Source: Symsagittifera roscoffensis (Eukaryota > Xenacoelomorpha > Acoela > Convolutidae). Taken from it: a stretch of DNA of 64,000 nucleotides. The stretch lies in assembly GCF_963678635.1 (NCBI RefSeq), contig NC_087063.1:43722759-43786758 (forward strand), read 5' to 3'. The notes beneath the pieces are model-generated. The model had not been told where the DNA came from and did not search any database. It saw only the letters and a list, made by a program, of their open reading frames with translations. Made by a program: the position numbers and the translations under genes. Below are positions 20,973 through 31,532 of this stretch, in pieces (the first letter of the stretch is position 1; each line of letters opens with the position of its first letter).

Positions 20973-22410
20973 GCTCGCCGACATCAACAACTGATATTAG
21001 ATCATGCTTGTTGAGATGCCCCAGCCTTCGGTGCCACAGCATTGCACTACTTGTCTCCATCTTCGCTTTCGTAGCTAGAGTCATCGCGTTCCTCTTGAAC
21101 TTGCACTCCAGGAAGAAAAGCTTGCCGCGCTGCTTCACTGGTAGCCGTCGACCATCCGGTGCCACAAGATGAGAAGAGTCTGATGTAAAGCTGAAACTAG
21201 ACCCTCTAGCTATTGCTGAGCTCACACTCATCAGATTCACGTTGTAGCTCGGCACAAACAGCACATTGTGGAAAGTGTAGCTCCTCGTCACATCTTGACA
21301 GTCTCGTATGTCCACTTCCACCGAGCCTATGCCCTCAATCTTTGATATTGTACCGTTCGGATTCTCAACTGTTGTCCCCTCATCCCATTTCTCAAAGCTT
21401 GAGAAGACAGCCTTGTCGCGCACTACATGATCGGTGCATCCCGTATCCACAATGAGATCATCTCCCTTCATTGAGGTTGTTGCACAACAACTGAAGAACC
21501 CTGTCTTTGCCTGCTTGCAGTCCCTTGCAAAGTGTCCTTGTTGTCCACACTTGAAGCACCCTTGCTTCCTTGAAGTTGGACCACTTGCTTCATTCGAGCC
21601 ACTGCCTCGAGCACCAGATTGACCACTGTCACTTCTGGATCTGCAATCTCTTGCCAAATGACCCTTCTGACCGCACACAAAACAGCCACCACCCGACGCT
21701 CCTTTCTTCTTCCTCACAGCTTGCATAGCTATGTGTCCATTCCCAGTCTTCTCTCCACATCGAGCTCGTCTCGAGTCATCATAGTTCCTCAACCTCGTTC
21801 TCAGCTCTGTAAAAGTCTTGGCCGGCTGGAAGCTCTCCTGCACCACGAAATGCTCAAAGCTGTCAGGCAGTCCGTTGATCACGAGCGCATTGAAGAGTGT
21901 GTCCGTAATTGCTTCCCCAGCTTCACTCAGCCGCGTCATCAGCTCTTGACTTCGAACGAAGTAGTCATCGAGATCCTCCTCTGATCCTAGGCGCAGCTTC
22001 GCAAGCTGGCCTACTAGACTGACCACTGTAGGCCTCTCCACACTGCAAAACTTCTCTTGCAGCAGTCTCCAGGCCTTCGTCCCATCGCCATAGCCATCCG
22101 CAGCCACGCAGTCGTTCTTGATGTACATCAGTGTGGTGTTGTTCAGGACCAGAGCTAGATGTGACCACACTGTGTTTCGGTTGTCTTTCCTCTGCTGGAT
22201 CAGCACAGCTCGCTCCTGCATCTTGGTGTTGTACGCCGTCATCTGGTCAGCATTCGGATTCTCAGGTAGCGTAGGTTCAGCTTCTGGTAGATCGTCATTG
22301 CCCATCACAGTCCTGAACAGGCCTTTGGTATGCATCAGTGCCACAAACTTCGTCGACCAAGCTGGAAAATCTTCAGACTTTCCACTGAATCCAGCCAGTT
22401 TCAAGTCCAT
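20851..22410 (-). CDS. Copia gag, nucleocapsid and aspartic protease (first frame)
   Basis: I take the ATG at 22410 as the start; the open frame extends further upstream only from a TTG. The Gag core occupies about residues 1-225. Two CX2CX4HX4C knuckles (CFVCGQKGHLARDC at about 243-256 and CFKCGQQGHFARDC at about 285-298) form the nucleocapsid. The protease active site is DTG at 322-324. The integrase N-terminal histidines are in WHRRLGH (about 459-465). The frame then leaves the conserved register near 20964, and the last 35 or so residues are out of frame and not conserved in type. Confidence 0.93.
   Translation of the reverse strand: MDLKLAGFSGKSEDFPAWSTKFVALMHTKGLFRTVMGNDDLPEAEPTLPENPNADQMTAYNTKMQERAVLIQQRKDNRNTVWSHLALVLNNTTLMYIKNDCVAADGYGDGTKAWRLLQEKFCSVERPTVVSLVGQLAKLRLGSEEDLDDYFVRSQELMTRLSEAGEAITDTLFNALVINGLPDSFEHFVVQESFQPAKTFTELRTRLRNYDDSRRARCGEKTGNGHIAMQAVRKKKGASGGGCFVCGQKGHLARDCRSRSDSGQSGARGSGSNEASGPTSRKQGCFKCGQQGHFARDCKQAKTGFFSCCATTSMKGDDLIVDTGCTDHVVRDKAVFSSFEKWDEGTTVENPNGTISKIEGIGSVEVDIRDCQDVTRSYTFHNVLFVPSYNVNLMSVSSAIARGSSFSFTSDSSHLVAPDGRRLPVKQRGKLFFLECKFKRNAMTLATKAKMETSSAMLWHRRLGHLNKHDLISVVDVGELGFLRSVHSFEDARSSNAKEDREQGNCSGAAGLQRHPGTI
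20960..20972 (-). other. +1 frame change between the copia frames
   Basis: On the minus strand the sequence GGGTTTCTGC is read GGG-TTT-CTG in the first frame. The conserved cysteine pair of the integrase zinc site follows only if one base is skipped after TTT (C at 20964). A stop (TAG) precedes this point in the second frame, so the overlap window is narrow. It is either a programmed +1 shift or a single-base indel that silenced the copy. Confidence 0.8.
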
Positions 22411-22493
22411 CTCTGCTTTGCTAAAGGCTAGATAAAAGCTAAAAAAAACTCTGACAGAAATCAAATAATTATTAAATCAAAAAGTTTAGAAAT

Positions 22494-22507
22494 CTGGGCC
22501 CATAACC
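22494..22507 (-). promoter_or_regulatory. Copia primer binding site, internal initiator tRNA-Met type
   Basis: Directly adjacent to the 5' LTR the minus strand reads GGTTATGGGCCCAG. This is complementary to the anticodon stem-loop region (CUGGGCCCAUAACC) of animal initiator tRNA-Met, not to its 3' CCA end. Drosophila copia is known to prime from a half-tRNA in this way, so the match fits the family. Confidence 0.85.
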
Positions 22508-22776
22508 TGTTAAGATTCAGAGTTAGAGCAAGTAGGACTAGGGGATAGAGGTTTGAGAGTTATCTGAGGTTTCAACTGAGGAGAGAGAAGAGATACTGAT
22601 TGTTGAAGAATGAATTGAGATTGTGTTTATCAAATACCAGCAGACCAGTTGACCTTGTCTGAGTGCATTGAGTTTTATACCAGTTGACCTTTAATTAGGT
22701 TTCTATTGCTCAAGTCTGACCTTGAGTTTGGTCTGGTATTTCACTAGTCTGGCATTGAGCTCGTCTGTCCTCAACA
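22508..22776 (-). repeat. Copia 5' LTR
   Basis: 269 bp with TG...CA ends, matching 18042-18310 throughout by eye. It drives transcription toward lower coordinates. Confidence 0.95.
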
Positions 22777-22781
22777 TTCCA

Positions 22782-23201
22782 GCTCTCTCGGTTATACAAA
22801 ATGACAATCATTGTTATCCTGACAAATTAGTCCTCTAACTGACTTTGGCAGCTGAACATTTCCCTAATTTCTATAACCTACCAGCAGGCCACCTTTTATT
22901 GCTCTTTCACTCACCAAATCCTTCCAGACTATTGGTAATTAATAAATATCAAGTTTCACAGTGAAAAATTGTCTGAAAAAAAGCCCAGGTTTTTTTACGA
23001 AGATTTACTCGTGGATTAGGCATCGTTACTTTTTTCTGTACTTAGCCTTATTGAGTCCTAGTTTTTTTTGGAGACATTGTCAAATTGTGTTTGATTGTTA
23101 CAAAAATTTTTAAAAATCTGAAACACCCCCTCTAAAAACAATAATGCTTTAAATTCAGTTCAGGAATGCGTTTTAATCAGGATCTATTACTGATATTTTT
23201 A
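22782..23201. other. Intergenic, no gene recognised
   Basis: AT-rich host sequence between the copia element and a hAT-like MITE. Nothing gene-like is seen. Confidence 0.6.
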
Positions 23202-23651
23202 TGTAAAGTCAGGGGCGGATCTAGGATTTTCTCGAGGGGGGGGGGGGCGGCGGATTTTCAAAAAATTTTCCAAAATTTTGACGACCTTTTTTTTAGGTCG
23301 ACCAAATTGATTTTTTCGAGCTCTCCCAAAGCACTGTTTTGCCCCTATTTTGGCTAAATTTTCTGCGCCGCAGGCAAATTTTTGAAAAAACAGTCAAAAA
23401 AGCCGTTTTTGGGCACTTTTTGAAAAATTTTGACAAAAAAATTGCGTTTTTTTTGGCGCGCGCTCCCCCTCAAAGTTAGTATATATTGGCGCCAAAGGCG
23501 CCTTTAGAAAAATTTTAGGGTCGGTCGGCCAAAAATGGATTTCTGAAAAAGTATCAAAAGGGGGACCCTTTGGGTCGGCAGGGGGTCAAATCGCTGAGGG
23601 GGAGAAGCGTCCAACTCCCCGCCCCCCTAAAAATCCGCCCCTGTGTAAAGT
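23202..23651 (+). mobile_element. hAT-like MITE family A, copy 2, complete with 8-bp TSD
   Basis: The element itself is 23210-23643 (434 bp), from CAGGGGCGGATCTAGG to the inverted CCTAAAAATCCGCCCCTG. It is flanked by perfect 8-bp duplications TGTAAAGT (23202-23209 and 23644-23651). CAGGG-type ends and an 8-bp TSD point to the hAT superfamily. G and C runs next to the ends make it palindromic. No transposase. This is the best reference copy of the family in the window. Confidence 0.93.
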
Positions 23652-25721
23652 ATACCTTTTCATTAAATGCGTCTCATCTCATAACAACTGGGACTCTTCA
23701 GTTTAAATGAATTAAGATCTTATTTTTTCTCATTGACCTAAAGTTTTTTTGTACATTGCACAACTGTCTCCAAATTGATCTTCAAAGGAAAGGTATAGCG
23801 ACTGCTTGTCATTTGGTAGACCAGTCTGCTAAATGGAGCGAAACGCCTAATCGAAGAAAATTAAAATTACCTTCTGGGCGGCTAATTTAACTTAGAGTGG
23901 CTCAAAAGATCCCTGACAGTACTATGATTAACGACATCTAGAGTTTCTTCATTTTATTCACGCATCAAAAGGATCGTTCTTTTTCAAACCAAATTCAAAG
24001 TTCTAGAGTACGTAAATCGGGTTCTCCAAATGATTTTTGCGTATTCAATGAAGCATTTTTGCACATTTTTAATACTACTTTATCAGCTGAAAATAAAACG
24101 AAGCCAATTTAAGTTATTGCGTCATTAACTTGGTCACAGATAAAATATCTAATTGATATCGAAATTCGAAATTTTCTACAATAAACAAATTATTTTACCC
24201 GCAGTGATTTGAATGAAGATGAAGTCAACGCGTCATATTCTTTTATTCTAATGGCCTCATTTTCACACATTTCAACAAAAAACGCCGCTTGAATTCCCAG
24301 GACAAGAAAATATGCCCACAAAACAACATTCATTCCACAAGACCCTCCCTTAATTATTTTTGTAATCCTACGATCTCCCCATTTTCTATCATCATACTTA
24401 TCTTCATCTGCTAACAGTGATAAGTTAACGCAGTACTAATTAAGTGATAGGCAAGTATTAACTACTGCCATTCCTGCTCTTGAATTTCTTCGACCGACAT
24501 TTTGGGCTCAGATTCACTCGCGTTTCAATTTGACCCAATTTCGTTTCAGCTTTGTTATTTTGCGTAATCGATACCTACACTAATCAGAAATGAAAAAACT
24601 CAAAAAAAACTTTGACTTTGATATTAAAAAGATAGAATTGTATAAGCTAGTTTAAGCTGTAACACAGTTATTATGCTCTAATGTTTCAATATTTAGTCAG
24701 ATTTAATAAACAAAAATCAGAAGATTTTCTGTTTTTGTAAATCTGATATCGCATTTCATTTACTTAATTGCTGGGCCGAAAAAATAATGACACCAAAAAA
24801 TACGAAAACTGATTTGCACCTATCAGGTCGGTTATTTCATTGATCACCTAACTTTTCCTACTTTATTGTTGCCTATTCTTATCCCCTCGTTAAGTCGTCC
24901 AAAGTACACGCCAACTGACGGGGCTGACAGGTAGTGGCTTAAGCCAATCAGGATAAATGCCATAGTTTAGTACCTGCTTTGTCATCTTACCAGTTAGTAC
25001 TTAGTCAGAGTTAATAACCTGTCGATGTAACTTCTGCCCAGTCAACCATTTCCGCCCCTGTCAACAGACCCTGAAAATTCCCAATTTCCTGCCTCCTACC
25101 CGAAATCAATAAGTGAAGAACACTAAGCATTTCACCACCTTCTGTTGCAAAAGTTACAATTTACTCGTTTCAAATTGATCCCACAATTAAAGCTCGTGAT
25201 TATTATTTCTCGATTGGAACTCTACTTTTTTGACCCCGTCATAAATAGATGGTTACGGCAAAAAATTACTCATCAAAATTCATTTCACTATTTTCAATCA
25301 ATTTAACTGCATCGATAAAGCTTAATTTATTCTTCCCAGCTTAAATCGGACCTTTTAATGCACCCAAGTGTCTCTTATCCCAAAGTTTAGTTGAATTTGT
25401 TCCATAATTTTTGTCAGACTCGAAGCATCTCTAATTAACCGACTACAATGTAAGTAATTTTTTCTTCTCTTGTGTAGTTACAATATTGAACCAAAACTAC
25501 TTTTAAAAAAATAGTAAAAAACAAAACGATTCATCCACTAGGGAAAGGACCGAGCTGTTCAGCTCTTTGCGCGAACTGCTGTTACGGGTGTGCCTCGTTA
25601 AAAATTAGATCAATTTTTGTGCAATTTTATGAGCTGGGTAATATTGCCTTCCTCTCAAACAACGAGCGCAACAGATCATGGATGTGCGTATGCCTGTGAA
25701 ACATAGAAAGTGGTGGTCTTT
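23652..25721. other. Intergenic, no gene recognised
   Basis: About 2 kb of AT-rich DNA with only short frames. No conserved domain, RNA gene or complete transposon was seen by reading. Confidence 0.55.
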
Positions 25722-25906
25722 TTTGGTCGGTTTTAACAAAAGCTCTCCTGCGGCGCAGAATGTTCTGACAAAATACGTTCTACGCGGTGTTTTAAGAGCT
25801 TACGAGAGCTCGGAAAATCTATTTGGTCGAACAAAAAAGGTCAATTAAATTGTCTAAGAATTTTTGACAATCCACCCCCTTCGAGAAAAATCTAAATCCG
25901 CCCCTG
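25722..25906 (-). mobile_element. hAT-like MITE family A, copy 3, fragment
   Basis: Retains the CTGCGGCGCAG block, GAGAGCTCGGAAAAT, a CCCCCTTCGAGAAAA block and the terminus AAATCCGCCCCTG. The other half is missing. Confidence 0.75.
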
Positions 25907-26159
25907 GTTGGTCGAAAGAGTTTAAAAATCGAACATTCTGAAAGCTTCTTTGTTTTCTTTTTTTTTGTATAAAGATAACTAAAAGCGAGAAACTAGCGAT
26001 TAGGTTGACTTCATGCACAAAGGAAGTCTTAATAATTTTTGGTTGATCATCTTATAATCTAAATTTTGAAAGAAAACAAACGTTTATGTTAATGATAATA
26101 ACCCGTACTAAGCTCACAATCAAAAATCAGGTCTTATTAGGGTAAAATCTTATTGTTTC

Positions 26160-26340
26160 CATGCCTGCATCAGATCTGCAGCATGTCTTAATTAACCCTG
26201 TGCAGATCTGACCAGCTCTGACAATTGACTTATGATCAGATATGAAAAGATCTGACTCAGATCTGTTCAGACATTTAGCAGACCTGAATTACCTCTGTAG
26301 CAGATCTGATCAGATCTGACTCATCTCTCTGCAATAGATC
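26160..26340. repeat. Cluster of CAGATCTG palindromes
   Basis: At least five copies of the perfect 8-bp palindrome CAGATCTG, plus several near matches (AGATCTGAC, CAGACCTG), lie irregularly in 180 bp. A weaker cluster with CAGATCTGG and CAGACCTG lies at 27690-27860. There is no coding capacity. It may be part of an unrecognised repeat or a binding-site cluster; this is not resolved. Confidence 0.55.
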
Positions 26341-26639
26341 ATTTTTGATCCAATTTGCTTTAGAAACGCCTCAACTCGTTGAACTCTGATGCTGAAAAAA
26401 CTTTTTAATGGTATTTTAATTTTGAATAACAACATAATTTATTTCACAAGAGCACTCAAATTAAAAAAAATATATATCAAAACTTTTCGCCAATTAGAGG
26501 AACTTCGAATGTTTTCCTCATCATTTCATGAAATTGGTTTCAATGCCTCGTGGCAATTAATTAAATGATGCTGTTGTGCCTGAAAAATATCAATGACTTA
26601 ATCAGAAAAAAAACAATATGAACCCTATTTTGTTAAAAA

Positions 26640-26850
26640 GTTTAATGCACCGCAGGCACATTTTTATAAAAACCAAAAAGGCTACCCACTAAAAATTAGT
26701 TTGTTAGGCGCTCAAGGTGCCATTAAAAATCGTTTGAGGTTGATCAGCCAAAAATTGATGTCACGAACATAGACACTTCGGAGAAAAAACTTAGCAATCA
26801 GAATTGAGGAAAGAGGGGGAGGGGGAGCGCGGGGGCTGTTGACTCCTCCC
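26640..26850 (+). mobile_element. hAT-like MITE family A, copy 4, diverged fragment
   Basis: Matches the inner part of the family in order: CCGCAGGCA block, AAAATTAGT, GGCGC...GGTGCC, CAGCCAAAAATTGATGTC and a G-rich stretch with GGGAGCGCG. Both termini are lost or unrecognisable. Confidence 0.55.
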
Positions 26851-26968
26851 CCCAACGAAAAAGTTCACTCACAAAAGTTATATAAAAGTTGATCTTCGAT
26901 TGACTCAACTTTTAAATAACCCTTCTGAAAGATAAAACTTGGAACTATAATGAGAAGTAAATCAAATT

Positions 26969-27513
26969 AAGACTGCTCGTATCAGGGCGAAGCCCTGAAT
27001 CCTCCGACTGCCTTTAAGGTTTAAGGAGCAGTAAAAACATTAAAAATTTCAATGAAATAAAACAAAATCAATTTTTTTTTCATAAAATTTGAAATTTGTT
27101 ATGAAAATCATCCCCCCACACGCCATACAAAGTACAAAAAGAGAGACTTCGTTCCTTGTAGCAAATATATTATGGCAAATAAGCTTCGTTCAACCAATTT
27201 GGAACGATTTATAAGACGGATTAAATCTCCGCTTACGCGTTAATAGCGCGAAATATATCGCGCGTTAATTGTCCCAAGTTGGCCAAAATGTCACTCTTTA
27301 AACCCCTATCTATAACTTCACGAAAAATGATCAAAGGTAAAATATCTTTTTAAATTTAAGCTCAAGATTACAATACCTTCCGAATGATATAAAAAATTCC
27401 GTCAAAAATGGCTAGTTAAAAAGACGAAATTTGTCTGAAGAAAAAAAACCCACCCCGAGCACAAATATTCCGTTACTTTCCTATCGAAAGTCGGAACAAT
27501 AATGTAAAATTAA
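26969..27513 (+). repeat. Dispersed repeat family B, copy 3, most complete
   Basis: About 545 bp, from AAGACTGCTCGTATCAGGGC to GTCGGAACAATAAT. The left end can form a hairpin (CAGGGC gaa GCCCTG, 26983-26997). The right end can form another (CTTTC ctat CGAAAG). The two ends are not inverted repeats of each other and no clear target duplication is seen, so this is not an ordinary MITE. End hairpins suggest a Helitron/Helentron-type non-autonomous element, but that is inference. Confidence 0.75.
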
Positions 27514-27870
27514 AGTTAAGGTCAAGTTATTACACCCTCTTTCCTGAATATTTTCAACCCTCAATTATGGGTAGTTTGTCATGAACATCTAGTAACCAAA
27601 TCAAACAAGTAAACGCTAGTTGACAAACCAATTTGAGATGGAAAGTTCAGCACGTATAAATATGTTTTGTTTGAATTACATATAACAGTAGCGTGAGTCA
27701 AGTCTGACAATCGATTTTGCAGACCTGATTTTGTCTGTTTAATTTTCTAATGAGTATTTTGCACATATTTATGTCACGAGACTTGAACAGATCTGGATCA
27801 GACCTGAGCATCCATGCTACAAGTTAAGAATCAAAAATCTGTGCAGTTCTGATTTTAGATTTTTTTCTTA

Positions 27871-28005
27871 TGTAATAATGATGTAATAATCATAATAATA
27901 ATCATAATAATAATAGAAATATTCATAATATAATCATAATAATCAAAATCATAATCATAATAATCATAATTATAATCATAATCATAATCAGATTAATAAT
28001 AAATT
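27871..28005. repeat. AT-rich microsatellite (AAT/CAT-type)
   Basis: Imperfect runs of AATAATCAT and ATAATCATA over about 135 bp, just downstream of the first tetraspan gene. Confidence 0.85.
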
Positions 28006-28306
28006 GTGTGCAATATAGATTCCATTCACTGTAAACTTAACTACATTTGAAACTAAATGAAATATCATCGCGAGATAGCCGTGGAACTTTACAGATAGGT
28101 CTCAGGCGCCTCTGATCTTGTTATGACTTCTGTTGGTTTTTAATATCGATAGTTAATTATCAAATCAATAAGATTAATTATTTAGTGAAAAAAAATTTAG
28201 AGCAAAAAAAGGGGAATAAATTCAGCAGTATACCTATATAAAGTTCTTTTAAAATCTTAACTTTGAGCGAAAGATCTCAATGATCAAAGTAATTTCACAA
28301 TCTTGT

Positions 28307-29811
28307 TTACAATTCTAAGTCGTTTTTCGACATTTTCCAAAAATACTTCCAACAATTTTCTCGATACTCTTGCAAGACCACAACTGGCAATGGCAATTCA
28401 AAAAAAGCTAGTGCAAGCCCCACCCAGGGGAGCACAAAACTCCACCCGTAAGACTCCCCGTTGTCCTCATCATCGCCGCTCGGATGTATCGTCCCATCTT
28501 TTTGTGCTAAATCGATCTCGTCCTTGAGAGTTTTGTAGGCTAGTGTTTGGCAGATGTTGGCCACAATTAGCAGAAGGGCTGAAAAGTGAGGCAAGTTTCG
28601 ACTTCGGGGGCTTGTTTTTTAAAGAAACTTGATATTTTGTCTAAGATTTTGATATACTGAAAAGTTCGGAAGCTTTAGCTTGCTGTTCTTGTTTTGAAAA
28701 ATATGCTCTCAAAGTTTTCATGTTTGTTTGTTTTCTTTGTTTTTTTTTCAACAAACTTTCAAAAAATTTGTGCTGTCCCAAAGCACTATGAGAACTCCAT
28801 TTTATTTTAAAAATTTCTAGACTTAAATAAAAAAGGTCAAAAAAGGTAAAGCAATTATCGGAGGTTTTTTTTTCAACGTTTTTTTTCAGTTTGATGTCGT
28901 AAAATAGAACCCAGGGGGACCCTTTAGCTAGTCAAGGGGCCGAATCCCTGAGATATACTGTCTGCAACCCATCCCCTCTTCCTCTAAATAGGTTTCCTTT
29001 CTTATCTCACCGTATAAGACACTGAACAAAGTGGCTATAATGAAGGCTTCTTTTCTCTCTGTAAACAGACAAAGCACCAGTGACGTCATAAGGATGAGGC
29101 TGATGACGTAATCTGCTATGAAGAATCCCCTGGCCACGTGCACTCGGATCTCAAAAGGGCCATCGTAGTCGCTGAGTTCTCCTAGAAACAAATTTGAAAA
29201 ATTGGGTTAAAACTGCGAAAAGTCGAAAAAAAGATAGTATGCGATCAATTTTAAAATTACAATTTAATTTCAACTTTCAGCAATAACTAGGGCACAAGAA
29301 AAACAAGCATAGATATTCCGCATTTCTCCGACGAAAGTCGGAGCAATAATAGCTTTAAACAGAATTCATAGCGATAGTCAAGCGTTTGTAAGTACCTTAG
29401 CCACAAACACTTGTCTTTTTGATTCTCACCCTAATGCATTTTCAATTGGAAAAGCATTTTTTATGAATAAAAAACACTAAAATGCAAAAATAGTGATACA
29501 AGAAAAAAAGAAAAATTAAAGATACTGTGACAATGAATTCATAATTTAAATCAAGTTTTTTTTTTTTACTCTGGGCATTCCAAAACCTATTGTTTTTCCG
29601 AATTTTTAGGCGATGCTAGGAAAACTAATAGGCTTTCCAACTTACTGTATCGGGTGCATTCGCCATCCCCACAAAACTTCCACAGCCCGTAAGACAGCTC
29701 AGAATCATCTATTCGAATCACATACCCATATGAAGCATTTGCCAACAGAGCACAAATTAAACTCAAAAGAATCAAAATAATACCAGAAAACAGTAGAAGC
29801 GTTCGAATCAT
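28307..29811 (-). CDS. PMP22/EMP/MP20-like tetraspan membrane protein, gene A
   Basis: Three exons, all minus: 29646-29811, 29011-29181 and 28307-28578. Introns are GT-AG and both in phase 1; the spliced frame is 202 codons plus stop. Exon 1 gives membrane segment 1 (about 4-24) and the first extracellular loop with GLWKFCGDGEC, the family signature (GLW, then a C-x4-C pair as in MP20/EMP1). Exon 2 gives FEIRVHVARGFF, like the R-x-AR-A/G region before segment 2 of claudin-type proteins, then segment 2 and the start of segment 3. Exon 3 gives the rest of segment 3, an acidic second loop (DDEDNGE), YGWSFVLPWVGL and segment 4, plus a short charged tail. Proteins of this superfamily act in membrane contact, junctions or membrane organisation; the exact role here is unknown. 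It has the longest second loop of the three paralogues. Confidence 0.82.
29281..29352 (+). repeat. Repeat family B, right-end fragment in intron 1 of gene A
   Basis: Ends in CGACGAAAGTCGGAGCAATAA after a block with ATATTCCG, the same order as the right end of copy 3 (27513). It lies inside the 464-bp first intron of gene A. Confidence 0.6.
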
Positions 29812-30202
29812 TGCAGTTTAACTCAATGCCTGCCTAAGAATTGTATTTGTTAGTTTGAGACATATTGTGATTCAGCTTGGTTAAAACGTTATTTGTTCTG
29901 AAAGGCTTCACCTTATTTAGGACGTCACGTTTCTTCAAATTTTGTACTGTTATATGGTTTAGTTAGTTTCTTTTTTAAAAACCATCCATATCTAACGAAA
30001 CCTATGGAGACCAAGCGTCTATTAGCATGCGTATCAATTAGCCAGCTGCAATTATAACTGTTGACATGCAATAATCCGCCGTAGCAAAAGAGCTATGAAG
30101 CAATAAACCTGTTGTTTTGCTACCCGATCTGTAAAAGCTTGAGCCGAACACTGATTGCCTTGTAAATATAGTGACGAGGCCGTAAATTATAATACTAGTT
30201 CA
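29812..30202. other. Upstream flank of gene A, no gene recognised
   Basis: About 390 bp between the ATG of gene A and the repeats that precede the LINE. It should hold the gene A promoter, but no TATA box or other site can be assigned with confidence. Confidence 0.45.
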
Positions 30203-30224
30203 CGTGAAGTTCGGTTCATTGCTA

Positions 30225-30610
30225 CATCTGCCTAATGCACTTGCCCCGTTCCTTAGTCATTCTCCCGTTGTCAAACTCGTCCAACAAAAATTTTTGAAAA
30301 ACCAGGTTTCACATTTTTCTCTTTTCTTGAACGTTCAAAAGAGAAAAAAAATATGCATGCTCTTTTTTCATGTTCGCGTAGGGTCGAAAAAATTTGGAAA
30401 GATTGGGTCAAAACTTAGTTTGCGAAGTAAATTAGCAAGCTGCATTATTCTCTCGTTGTTAAACTCATCAAACCTTATGTCGGTAACTCAAACTTCCGAC
30501 AAACCTGATTGCATGTTTTTCCTCCCATTCCCTGAATGATCAGAACTAAAAAGCAATACGCTGGAAGTTTTTAGATTCTCGCGTAGAGGCTAGAAAATTT
30601 GGGTTGGTTT
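30225..30610 (+). repeat. Two tandem promoter-like units upstream of LINE ORF1
   Basis: TCATTCTCCCGTTGTCAAAC near 30258 recurs as TTATTCTCTCGTTGTTAAAC near 30446, and TTCGCGTAGGGTCGAAAA near 30373 recurs as TCTCGCGTAGAGGCTAGAAAA near 30576. The period is roughly 190-200 bp. Tandem 5' monomers are known as LINE promoters in other lineages; that role here is inference. Confidence 0.55.
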
Positions 30611-30680
30611 GTTTTTTGGTTGTGATAAACTTAATTGTTGTGATAAACGTATTAAGTAGTTTCATAAATGAAAGATGTAA

Positions 30681-31310
30681 ATGATTTATATCACAAATAA
30701 ATCCTATCAAAGAATCAATCAAAACCGGAATCGATGGAGAGGCACAGAGTTTCAAAAACTTATTGAAGTACTCGAACTTCAACAACGGAAAACCGCAATT
30801 CTAGAAAACGAACAATGTCAAAAAAGAGTGGAAGTTGTTGAAATATCCAACGATATACACGAACTATCCGAACGGGTTGTAGAAGTAGAGAAATATTCAA
30901 GAAAGCGTTGCTTATTTTTTTTAAACCTTGACTATGCTGAACACCCGGCATCAGACATACTCAATTTCATGCGTCACTATCTGAATGTCAATCTTAGCGT
31001 CAAAAATATAGCCGTCTGTCACCCTTTGAGTTATAACTCACGATCACCAATGATTGTTAATTTCATGCGGACGGAGATATAGGGTTAGAAGGAAAGGATG
31101 GCTGAAAAATGTTCGAAATTTGGAAAAACTTCCTATCATGATCGAGAAATGCCTAGTCCCTAGAGACCGAAAATTAGAACAAGAAGCTAGACAATTGGGA
31201 TTATCACTTTACACACACAAACAAAATATATGCATCCGTAATGCCAATAACTTCTCGCAAGACCCCGTTCAAGTGAAGTCCAGTAATGGGCTTAAATTTT
31301 TTCTAGCGTA
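30681..31310 (+). pseudogene. LINE ORF1 relic (coiled coil plus L1-type RNA-binding protein)
   Basis: The first part (to 31080) has a charged heptad-like helix (VVEISNDIHELSERVVEVEKY), then SRKRCLFFLNLDY and SPMIVNFMR, which fit the RRM-like transposase_22 fold. After a stop at 31080-31082 the rest continues in another frame from about 31072 (LVPRDRKLEQEARQLGLSLY, then a KQNICIRNAN stretch), matching the C-terminal domain of the same family. One frameshift therefore separates them. Not functional. Confidence 0.7.
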
Positions 31311-31532
31311 GCAGATAAATATCCGGAAGAATCACTAATGGAAGCAGACACTACCGTAAATTATTTAACCGACCAAAAATAAAAATCAAGCTCTAACCAC
31401 TTGAAGAAACAAATCAAAGTAATCTATTTAATGACTTAAGCGATGCTATTGTTCCAGCCATTGCTAGTGCTATTCAACCTGCCGTTAAAGTAGCTAGAAA
31501 TTCATCCCCTCTCAAGGAAACACCCTTTTCAG

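Larger units (their letters stand above)
18037..22781 (-). mobile_element. Complete Ty1/copia LTR retrotransposon with target duplication
   Basis: The target duplication TTCCA is at 18037-18041 and 22777-22781. The two 269-bp LTRs match by eye and have TG...CA ends. The internal region has a primer site fitting the anticodon-loop region of initiator tRNA-Met, a gag-protease frame, an integrase-RT-RNase H frame and a polypurine tract. Domain order (integrase before RT) defines copia. The only coding interruption is a +1 shift in the integrase N-terminal zinc region at about 20964. Matching LTRs indicate recent insertion. Confidence 0.97.

Noticed and set aside
30204-30539. 111-codon frame upstream of the LINE
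   Set aside because: It spans the two tandem 5' units of the LINE, and the protein has no recognisable domain.
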